A stretch of 64,000 bases of DNA from Paramyrothecium sp. XJ0827. Lineage: Eukaryota; Ascomycota; Sordariomycetes; Hypocreales; Stachybotryaceae. Position 1 is the stretch's first letter; every line of letters begins with the position of its first letter. The notes under the pieces were generated by a model. That model had not been told where the DNA came from and did not search any database. It saw nothing but the letters and a program-made list of their open reading frames with translations. Below are positions 55,276 through 64,000 of this stretch, piece by piece. The position numbers and the translations under genes are program-made. The stretch lies in the NCBI GenBank assembly GCA_020881915.1, contig JAJFPB010000006.1, positions 3,038,001 through 3,102,000 on the forward strand, given 5' to 3'.

Positions 55276-55972
55276 CTACAGCAGCTTCAGGTGTCCGGTG
55301 ATCTGGTCCACCACGCTCTTGGGCGCCGGGCCGACGCCCAGGACGGTCATGCTGCCGGCCTCGATCTGGGTGCGGCCGGCGTCCTGGATGACCTCGGCGG
55401 TGACGCCGAGGCTGCGGGCCTTGCGGCGCAGCTCCAGCATCTCCTCCTGGCTCTTGATCTGGACGGCGATCTTGGCCTGGCCGAGGCGCTCCCACCGGGA
55501 GAGGATGCTGCGCTCGGGGGAGCCGGGCTTCGCGCGCGACAGGGTCTTGTAGCAGGCGAGGGTGGCGTGGGAGCATTGGGCGGCGATTTTGCCTTTAGAA
55601 GTCTTGTCAGTGATGTGCGAATGGCTTCCGAAATGGTCCAAGGAAAACTGTACCCTTGGTCATGCCCAGGTCCGTCCGCACGACGAGCACGAGCTTGCAC
55701 TCCTCGCCGGGCTTCCCCACGACAAGGCCCTGCTTGAGGTCGGCCTCGGCGCCGTTGGCCCAGTTGGGCGCGTGGTCCAGCACGGCGTCGTCATCGTCAA
55801 TGTCGCTCTCGGCGCTCTCGACGGGGTCGTGCAGGTTGCGGCGGCGCTCCTCGGCCAGCGCGGGGGAGATGAAGTAGCCGCGGATGGAGTAGATGCCGAT
55901 GAAGAAGCCGCTGAGGAAGGAGGCGATGGCGGTGCCGAGCAGGAGGCCGGAGTCCTTTGAGGGGTCGGCCAT
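55276..55972 (-). CDS. PTH2: Peptidyl-tRNA hydrolase 2 (Pth2)
   Basis: Exons 55972-55654 and 55592-55276 give 211 residues. A hydrophobic anchor lies at about 9-30 (GLLLGTAIASFLSGFFIGIYSI) and an acidic linker (ESDIDDDD) follows. The catalytic PTH2 domain occupies the second half: KLVLVVRTDLGMTKGKIAAQCSHA in shortened view, then KIAVQIKSQEEM, then AGRTQIEAGSMTVLGVGP. This type of enzyme releases tRNA from peptidyl-tRNAs that drop off the ribosome. The anchor places it on a membrane, in family members the mitochondrial outer membrane. The 61-bp intron splits the domain at the TKG motif, where it is in phase 1. Converges on UTP7. Confidence 0.93.
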
Positions 55973-56564
55973 GGCGGAGAAGGACTGCGTGAGGGTTTGG
56001 ATGTAGATGGGTGGCCAGAGGGACGAGGTCGTTGCACAGATTTAGCGATTGAAGGTTTTAGCGATGTAGGTCGAGGTGGCGCCGGGGCCGTTGGTTGAGA
56101 CAACAGGCTGCTTCAGGCCCCTGCTGGTGACGCAACAGCGTGAAGGCGCCAAGTGGCTAGCAAAAAAGCCATGCTACAAATATATAATATTACTACTAAT
56201 ACACATATTTGAGAATTAAATGAGATATATTTCTAGGAACATCCTAAGATAAAAAGCTTCTTCTAAGCATTTTTGAATTATTTTACTTCGTACTATTGCT
56301 AATAATACATGATAGACACCTTTGCAATCCCTAATTTTTTGCTCGTCGTTGGGCGCTAACGTACAGCGCAAAGAATTGGTCGCTGCCAGCGGTAACCCAA
56401 AAATACTCTTTTGACATGGACCTTTTCGCGCTAAGATAACGGCATCTCACAGCAGCGCATGCGAGGGGCACTTACACGATACTTTGTATCCTAGGACATC
56501 TCACTCTCACCCAGTGTCCTGATCGCCCTCACTTCTTGCAGCGGTGCCTGGTTTGCTACACAAG
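55973..56564. other. Divergent spacer with an AT-rich relic
   Basis: 592 bp between the PTH2 and NRK1 starts. 56165-56340 is strongly AT-rich (stretches such as ATATATAATATTAC), unlike the flanks. It looks like the AT-rich part of the 30.5-35.2-kb gap and may be decayed repeat DNA. Confidence 0.45.
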
Positions 56565-57438
56565 ATGGCAGCGCCAGAAGGCAAAAAGGCCCTTATTGTC
56601 GGTGTCTCTGGCGGTTCGTCCAGCGGCAAGACGACGCTGGCCCGGTTGCTCCGCGATATTTTCCCCAACACGTTCATCCTTCACCAGGATGACTTTTACA
56701 AGGCGGAGAAGGAGTGAGTGATCGGAATGGAATCTATACTACTATGTAAACTGACAAGGCCAAAGTATCCCCTCCAAGGATGGCGTCTTGGACTGGGACT
56801 GTGCAGAGGCTCTGGATGTCCCTGGCATGGCCGAGTCGCTCGCTTACATCCGCGACCACGCCTCGTTTCCTGTAAGATATACCTACGTTCCCCGTGCTAG
56901 AAAGACCCTCACTCATGCCAATTCCATGTAGCCTACTCTAGACTCGAAAGAGGATCAAAACTCCGTGGGCGAGTGCCCCGTCTCCGACGCCTGCGTCGCG
57001 CGCCTCAAGGCCAAGGTCGAGTCCTCGCTCCCCCCTACACACCCCCTCAGCACCGCCGCCCTGCGCCTATGTCTTCTCGACGGCTTCCTTCTCTACTCGC
57101 ACTCCATGGCCGCGATCCAGCCCTACATCGACGTCAAGCTGTTCCTGCGCGCGTCCTACGCCAAGATGAAGGCCCGCCGCGAGGCGAGGGACGGGTACGT
57201 CACGCTGGAGGGTTTCTGGGCGGACCCGCCGGGCTACGTCGACAAGATCGTGTGGCCGAACTATGTTCTGGAGCATACTTTCATGTTCGAGGACGGAAAC
57301 GTGGAGGGTAATTTCCGGTCAGATGTGCTGGACACGAAGGGCATCAAGGTGCTGAAGGACGCGGATGTTGACGTGGACATGGAAAGACTGCTCGAGTGGT
57401 TGGTTGATTCCATTCTTCAAGAGCTAGGTCGCACCTAA
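56565..57438 (+). CDS. NRK1: Nicotinamide riboside kinase (Nrk1)
   Basis: Exons 56565-56713, 56766-56871 and 56932-57438 give 253 residues. The P-loop is GVSGGSSSGKTT with the core GGSSSGKT at residues 16-23. HQDDFYK (about 45) carries the Asp residues that bind substrate and magnesium, and DWDCAEALD continues the substrate region. LLDGFLLYS marks the Walker B-like strand, and FLRASYAKMKARREAR the lid. It phosphorylates nicotinamide riboside to the mononucleotide in the NAD salvage pathway, in the cytosol. Exon 2 begins with a single T after an AAAG acceptor; the join GA|T restores Asp and the expected IPSKDGVLDWD segment. Length fits the family. It reads towards DCL2 and stops 73 bp short of its stop codon. 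Confidence 0.92.
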
Positions 57439-57511
57439 GGTATGTTACCGTAATAGATTAGATCATTAAACCTATTGACTTCGTGCTCGTCGTGCAGGCC
57501 GTAAGGCAAAC

Positions 57512-60500
57512 CTAAGCAGTTGCTGGGACCCCAGTTCTGCTCTCTTCCGTCAACACCCTCACCGCTTCTGCGGCTGCCATCGTCTGAGCTTCTTCCTTTG
57601 TCAAGCCTCCGTCCACATCCGCGACGATTCTCTCCCCTAATGAGACCTTGCAGCTATAAGTCACCTCTTCTCCCTCACCACTTCCTACGTGGATGCAGGT
57701 ATCGTACGTAACCGTCTCGGTGACAGCCCACACCCCCAACTCCTCTTTCGGATGCTTCACGTGTACATTGTCCCGGATCAAACGTTCAAGGCATTGTATG
57801 ATGCCGAGGGTGCGAAGAACACCCTCACATGCTTCCAGGGACCCAGAGTCTATCCAGATCGCTCCTAGCAATGCCTCGACCATATCGGAGTAGAACTTTT
57901 TAGGTTGCAAGCGGGTAAGCAACGTCCAGGGGTAGTGAGACCCGTGCATCAACGCAGCACATATGTCGTCTCGCAACAGTTCATAGCGCCTCGATACTGC
58001 CTCTTGCTCAACGCCAATCGCGGTGGCGGCATGTCGCATGAATTGCCACAGAGCCAGCTTCTTCTCCTCGCTCGCAATTTGATTGTCTGCGGTTACCACG
58101 GTACTCTTCCGATACACGCCATGCTCTAAGCTTATAAACGCCAAGAACTCACCGTTCACTACTGCGGTCTTCAGTAGATGCATCTGGTGATTTGGGAGTG
58201 CTGGCTTCATCCCAAAGAGTTTGGTGACAATGACATAGTCGAGCACTGCGTCACCAAGAAACTCCAGCCTTTCCAATGACCGGTGTTCCGTGTCAGCCAC
58301 ATACGATGCATGTGTCATTGCTTCAATGAGAAGGCTCTTCTTCGAGAATGAGTATCCCAGAAGCTCCTCAACTGGGGCAAGTACTGCTGGAAGCTTGACG
58401 TCCGCTGGTATTCCTTCGAACACGGCTTCTCGGCGGAGCTGTATATCTTGCCAGTTGACCTCACGCAGGAACAGCGAGATGCAGTCGAGCGCCTTCTCAA
58501 TGCCTTTCTCCTTGCCACCATAGACGAACGACGCACCAATCAACGCTTCCACAACGTCAGCCAACGTCTTGGAAGACAATTTTCTCGGTAGAGGTAAGGC
58601 TTCCACCTCATCCAAGAGGTCGTCCAAATATAGAGGACGCCATCTGTGGCCAGTGAACGCCTTGTTGATGATGAATTTACTTAACCCGGACTCTAGTGCA
58701 GCTCGGGAGAGTCTCTCGTTGGAAACAATACTATCTTTCTTGAAGGACAGATAGCCTTCATGCCAATGTGTGTCTAGGAGCTGTCAGCCAACGGCAACTC
58801 GCTTGCAGTGTCTCATCCACAGAAAACTTACATTCGGCAAATACGTGGATGCAGGTGCAATACTTGAGAAGGGAGTCCCCCAAGAACTCCAATCGTTCGT
58901 AGTTCACAGGCCCTCGAGCGTTGCGAGACGTTGTAGCTTCGCGGAGGAGACGGTAGTCGTTAATCTTAAGGGGCAACAAGACCGTATCGGCCAACTTTTG
59001 TGTGACCAGAGAGAGCCCAATCTCGTGTATGAGAGGAGGGATGAGCATGCCGAAAGCTGCATGTGTTGCAGGCATCTTATCGACAGTCGCCCAGGTGATT
59101 GGGACCACGTAGTTGTATGGTTTCGTCACTTTGGCCTCTTTTAGCACATCTCCGAGGACTGGGTGAAGGAAGTCGGAGCGACGCGTTGATCTTTTCACGA
59201 CCAGGTACCGTACGTCATCAGGGGCTTCTTCGTACTGCCAGAATGGGCTTTGTACATCTTCAACAGGTGGTTTAGACGGGATTATTGATTCGAAGGTGTA
59301 CGGGCAACCTTTATGATCGCGGATGAGATACTTTCCAGTTCGAATGTCCTCGTCACTCTCATCAAATGGGCGGGACCCTATTTGATCTCTGGCAAGCGGA
59401 TCGCATGAGGACATGATCTTGATGACGTGGTCGCGGTCTTCCACGGGCCACCTATGGTTGTAATGAAGAGCAAGCAAGGTCGAAGTATGATCCGTAAAGC
59501 TGGATGGTCGCAAGTCACCCGGCTTGCCTGATTTAAATCGCAACACTGAAGTAGATTCATGATTGATGTAGAGTTTTATCGGCTCGGGCAAGCTCAATTC
59601 AGTGGGCAGCAAAATGTAATACTCGCCAATCTTCTTGCCATCACTGCCATGGTGCGAGACACCGCAGAGTCGCCTCGTCTCAGTGCCTGACCACCGCTGC
59701 GCCACCTCAATCCAGGGATTGAGCAGCTGCTCTGCATTGACCTCGCCTTCCCGCTTTCGACGCCCAGCGAAGTCTTTGTAAGTGAACGGCAGAAGGTTTT
59801 CGTTGACGAACCCGGCTTTGTAGAGACCGAGGTAAGCCTGGAACGCTACATCCTTGGTTGCGTTCTTCTCTGACAGCCAGGTAGACACACTCTTCACCCT
59901 TCTGATCTCTGCTGGGAGAAACGAAGGTAGAATCACGGTGGCACTGAGTTGTGGCTCGCGTGGATCGCCCCCCATCTTCTGGATGATGTAGTCTGGCCTG
60001 TTGTCTACGAAGTCCCCCTGAGAAAGGACCGCGCAAAAGTGTTCCAAGTTTTGCTTCGCATTGTCGAAATCGAGTCTGGCACCCGTAGACTCGACTACAA
60101 AGAAGGCAGAGCCCTTGTCCTCGGCTTCTTCCAGCTCAGCGAGCCGCTTTGCTTCGCGTTGTTCATCCTGATAGAGCTGCCTCATCTCTTCTTCGAGAGC
60201 CAACCACTTTCTTAGGTTGTTGTTTTGGCTTTCGAAGAAGAGTATCAATCTTGAGTCGTGCATTCTAGCCCTTCCTCTTCGCTGGATGAACGATTTGGAG
60301 TTGCCTGGTTGGTCGAAACAAATAACGAGGTTGCATGCTGGCACGTCAATTCCCTCTTCCAAGACACTGGTAGCAATCAGAAGATTGATTGCACCTGAAC
60401 GGAACTTTGGGAGAACTTCCATATCCATGTCGGCCATGAAATCATACATGTTTCTCTTTCGACTAGCGTAGTTGCTTTCGCCAACCATGACACCCATAGT

Positions 60501-62087
60501 GAACTTGTTTATCACGCCGGGGCATGTGCTCAGGACATCTTGGAGCATAGTCACTGTGGCTCTCTCCTTTACGAATATGATGCCCCGAACATCATTCTCA
60601 ACTTTGAGCAATTCTCGAATGAGCAGCCGCACCTTCTCCGAGAGCATCGAGGCTTCACGCGGAGCATTTGGTGGTTCCTCAATGGAAACCTTCTTGAGCT
60701 CCCTCGAAAGATAGCGTTTTTCTTCGTTGTTCCACTTGTCAAAGAAAGCATGACTAGTACTAACCCTGGCCAAGTAAGAAGTAATTGCCTTGGAGAGATA
60801 GCGATCGGCAGCCCAGCAGCCGAGGGAAGACGAGAGCTCAACCGCGCGTCCCATCAGACCCTTGAGCTGCTCTTGTGAGAATGTTTCCTTCTTCTCAATT
60901 GCCCTCTCAGCATCTCGCACGTTCTTTTCAGTGGGATTCCGAAGCAAATAGAGGATGTGTGGATCTTTGTTAATGTCGAGGCTGCTGTAGACCGCTCGCA
61001 AGGAGCGCATTGTGCTCGTGTAAGCTATGTTCTCATCGTCACGGGGTGGATATTCGACATGAGTGATCCGAGGCCTGCTGACGTGCTTGATTAACTCCTC
61101 CCGATGCACGGTTGGCGAAATGCAACGGGCATCCAAGGTTGCCTCCAAAGTTTCAAGATCCTTTGCTTGGGATCTCATGCTAGGGCTTGCCGTCAGCCCT
61201 AGTATCGCCGGCACAGACACACCGGATTCTTTGTCTCTATGGTAGAAGTCCTTCATTATTTTGCTGCCAGGGTGATTTCGAACGCAGTTGTGTGCTTGAA
61301 ATTGTTAGAGTGGAATTCCAACGGACTGGATGTTACTTGCCCTCATCGAATACTAGAAGGCCAAGCCTCTCCATTTTGACAAATGCATGTGAAAGGGCGT
61401 CTAGTAGGACCTGGAATGTTGATATGACTATGTGGACACCCTCGAGTACAGTGTCCCACGTAGTAGCCCTCCAGGTGTGGAGGTTGTCGTTACCAGTCAA
61501 TAACCTCATCTTGGCGGCACGGATCTGGCAGCTGATGACCTTGTATTGTTGCTCACACAGAGATACCGTGGGAGCAAGAAACCAAATGATCTGACCTACT
61601 TAGTGTTCGTCCGAAGCCAAGGTAATTCAGTGTATCTCACCTTGCCAGACTCGGATTTCTCTAGTTGGGCACGTATGCGAAGGACGGCTCTATCATACGG
61701 CTTAGTGTCTGGCTCATGTTTGGGTTCCAGAATCACTTACACTTGGGTCTTGCCACTGCCAGTGTCCATCTAATCATGCCCGGTTAGAGTGTACAGGTAC
61801 AAGAAAAGGATGGAATGACTTACAGCAACGATGACATTCTGGTCAAGGCTTTGGCGGAGCATCTCCTGTTGGTAGGCTCTCAAGCGTACAGGCGGTGGGA
61901 GGGGAGCTGCTGCCTCATCCTCACTCCCCGTTAGCTCTAGTCTGTGCTTCCCTGGGACCCTGTCATCGAACGACTGGGATTCAATTTCTCTGATATCCAG
62001 ATGGCTTGGTGAATGAGCCATGACGGCTGTAGCGCCTTCTGACTCCGACTGGCTGGGTGTCTCCATGATGGAACTGGCAGAACTCAT
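57512..62087 (-). CDS. DCL2: Dicer-like protein 2 (RNA silencing endoribonuclease)
   Basis: Six exons: 62087-61824, 61769-61741, 61689-61641, 61590-61341, 61294-58832 and 58773-57512, giving 1438 residues. The helicase opens with the Q-motif region RAYQQEML. Walker A is MDTGSGKT (89-96), carried on a 29-nt exon. Walker B is DEAH (196-199), restored by a GC-AG intron. The helicase C domain (about 380-540) ends QRRGRARM. A Dicer dimerisation domain (about 600-690, LDFDNAKQNLEHFCAVL) follows. No PAZ domain is recognisable, as usual in fungal Dicers. RNase III a (about 945-1110) has YERLEFLGDSLL and DVVEALIGA; RNase III b (about 1155-1340) has LERLEFLGDAVLDY and DMVEALLGA, so the acidic catalytic residues of both are intact. 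A dsRNA-binding-type end follows. It makes small RNAs for quelling and virus defence. Length and layout fit DCL2 better than DCL1. Confidence 0.93.
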
Positions 62088-62805
62088 GGTTGATGTTTCG
62101 GTCTTGTTCGGTGGGCCTATATTGGTAAAGAGAAGTGAATGAGTTCCTAAGTAGGCTTCATCCGTGGAGAGTTTGGCTGAGCGCAGCCTGGTATTTAAGA
62201 GTTACAGAGCGTCGGTGTTGGTTGAGGGGTTGTTGCTCCGTCGTTGAACTGGGAGTGCTTCGGCTGCATATATGCTGGAGGCCTTCCACTCACCGAACGC
62301 AGTCTTCCGCATGTGAGAAGATAGACTGCCAGCTGGCAATCACACACACACATGTGAGATTAACACCACAGCAGAAAGCAACCCTTCTCCCAAAAAGATT
62401 GGCAGCCTGGTGGCGAGCCTTGGGGACTTGCAGGAGGTCTTGCATGCAGGTTGGGCGGGCCTCCCGCTTAAGGTGGCCTCACCTTTGACCAACGACTCCT
62501 CCTCTGTACCAACATGGTTGCCAACCTCGGAACAGTCCGCGGCTTGACATACTATACCCGCGTGTGAAATATCACGGTTCGAAACAGGAGCAGAGAGTCA
62601 CCATTTTTACTGTACATTTATGCTATTTACGTAGCCTTTGCCAAGCTTGATTTTTTTTACCTCCCTTTGACATACAGTGATGATTCTCACTAAGGTCCCT
62701 TAACGGCGTACTTGATTGGTAGACTTACAGTAGCCAATGAATTTGCACTGCATTGCGCGCCGTTTGTGCTTTTCATCTTCACCACTAATAACTACCTCAA
62801 ATTCA
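62088..62805. promoter_or_regulatory. Divergent promoter region of DCL2 and the RCC1-like gene
   Basis: 718 bp between divergent starts. It contains a short CA repeat near 62340-62351 and AT-rich sequence at 62600-62700. No TATA box is obvious near either start. Dcl-2 is induced by double-stranded RNA in Neurospora, but I recognise no control element here. Confidence 0.45.
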
Positions 62806-63901
62806 ATGGAGTTACATGCCACGGGATTCAATGCGTGGAACCAGCTAGTTTTCCAAAATGTGGCTACTGAGGAGGAACCCAGCGACTACTTTGAATTCAC
62901 AAAAGTGCTGCGTGGCCACATAATAGAGCGTCCTCTGGCTGCCCTATGCTACACTTTAGGTAGGTCTGCTCTCTTACCGAGCCTGCATTTTTCTCTCATA
63001 GTCCCTTGAGTAATTTTGCAGTCTAGTGCGCGTTGATGGTCGCATCATAAAGGCCGGGGCAAGCGTGAATACTCGCGACGAGTTTACGTCAGAGTACGGC
63101 TCTGTTGAAACCGCCAGTGGACTGGCTTTCACGACCAAAGTAAGCTTAGTAGCTGATTCGGCCCACGAGAACGATGCATCAAGGCAAGGATTCTGGCAGT
63201 ATCCCCATTGTGTGACGGGAAACGTCCAGAGTCCAGTTGAATTCCTTCCCACCCCTTCCCCAGTGCGACAAATGGCCACTTTTGATGTTGGGGTCGTCGT
63301 GTTGTATGAGGACGGCTCCGTAGCTACACTCGGAGATCCACGATTTGAGAATTGCCTGGGCCGCGAGGTTACTGACGAATTGTGAGGACTTCACTCTATC
63401 CCTCGCATCCTGATATCTTGCTAAAACATGGTTAGCCCTGCAAACAAGCCTGGAAGAGTAATCGACCTTGAAGGCCTGGGTGACCCCGTCCGGCGGGTGG
63501 CTGCTGGGGGCTACACAGTTGCAGCGTTAACAGAGGGTGGCAGCCTCTACGTATGGGGCACAAAGACCGTCGGAACCCATCGCAGGGAGCAAGCAATCGC
63601 GGCTCTCAGTGGCGTACCCAACTACGTCGAAGTGGATGGCGGCAAGGATGTTCAAGATGTGGCCATTGGGGAGTCACATGCTCTAGTACTGACTACGGAT
63701 GGCTGCATATACGCCATGGGGGATAATCAAAACGGCCAACTGGGACTGGGCAAAGATTTCAGAGAGAGAACTGAAGATTGGATCAAGATAGACTTTCCGC
63801 TACCAAACGGCCAGCAAGTGGTAAGTGTGGCCGCCGGGCCAAGGAGCTCTTTCATCATCACAAGTAGCATCCAAAGCACAGCAAAAACGACTGACCTATA
63901 A
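62806..63901 (+). CDS. RCC1-repeat protein (Ats1-like)
   Basis: Exons 62806-62959, 63027-63381 and 63436-63901 give 324 residues. The opening MELHATGFNAWNQL is the usual first blade (GFN..NQL) of an RCC1 propeller. Later blades include VVVLYEDGSVATLGD, VRRVAAGGYTVAALTEGGSLYVWG and VAIGESHALVLTTDGCIYAMGDNQNGQLG, in shortened view. VVSVAAGPRSSFII closes the ring. The protein is about the size of yeast Ats1, an alpha-tubulin suppressor that also acts in diphthamide synthesis as Kti13, so that class is likely but not certain. Exon 2 needs the TAG (63024-63026) acceptor; the earlier CAG leaves a stop. The last exon follows a short intron that ends TTAG. The start at 62806 is the second ATG in the frame (one at 62737 lies upstream). 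Confidence 0.8.
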
Positions 63902-64000
63902 CGGCAATCATAATCGCTCTATTGAGCCTGTATCATCCCTCTATTGTACAAGACATGTTTTCCATTACCATTGGTCTGATCCGGTCCGTTTATAGACTCG
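63902..64000. other. 3' flank of the RCC1-like gene
   Basis: 99 bp to the window edge, AT-rich in part. No further gene start seen. Confidence 0.4.

Noticed and set aside
62737..62805. Upstream in-frame ATG of the RCC1-like gene (23 extra residues)
   Set aside because: The family begins at the GFN..NQL blade just after the ATG at 62806. The extra residues (NLHCIARRLCFSSS) could be a targeting sequence but are not supported by the family.

Overview
The window is 64 kb of nuclear DNA from a filamentous ascomycete, most likely a Sordariomycete. Genes are split by short introns (about 44-140 bp) with GT..AG borders and CTAAC/CTGAC-type branch points. Third codon positions are GC-rich, which creates long spurious antisense frames. 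The gene set (GPI-type aspartyl protease, fungal Dicer-like 2, Get1, Rho1, Rud3, Yen1/GEN1, dynactin Arp11) is typical of that class. I cannot name the species. There is no operon, CRISPR array, prophage or intact transposon. I support 26 protein genes and one tRNA.

Layout. 0-14 kb: mitochondrial seryl-tRNA synthetase, dynactin Arp11, Holliday-junction resolvase GEN1/Yen1, the AAA+ ATPase Mgs1/WRNIP1, the cleavage/polyadenylation factor Pcf11, an intron-containing tRNA-Asn and a four-pass membrane protein. 14-30.5 kb: a SERF-like small protein, a secreted cupredoxin-like protein, SMN, a Nop15-type RRM protein, the Golgi coiled-coil protein Rud3, an unnamed membrane protein, Get1 and a prenyltransferase-alpha-repeat protein. 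30.5-35.2 kb: a 4.6-kb stretch without recognisable genes. 35-44 kb: a GPI-type aspartyl protease, an Avt/SLC38-type amino-acid transporter, a 36-residue cysteine-rich peptide with a strong TATA box, and Rho1. 44-46.8 kb: gene-free and rich in a short dispersed motif. 46.8-64 kb: mitochondrial ribosomal protein uL24m, urease accessory protein UreG, the divergent ribosome-assembly pair Tsr1/Utp7, peptidyl-tRNA hydrolase 2, nicotinamide riboside kinase, Dicer-like 2 and an RCC1/Ats1-like protein.

The genes are mostly unrelated housekeeping functions with a leaning towards RNA biology. The one obvious functional pairing is TSR1 and UTP7, two small-subunit ribosome assembly factors reading away from a shared 256-bp promoter. 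Exon borders were assigned by hand from splice consensus, reading frame and family conservation. Most close exactly to an intact frame, but borders could be off by a base and a few alternatives are flagged. I did not find a convincing undescribed system. The points I would follow up are the tiny cysteine-rich peptide gene, the unusual intron placement in Dicer, a GATA-type palindrome in two divergent promoters, and the dispersed TACCTTACC-type motif.
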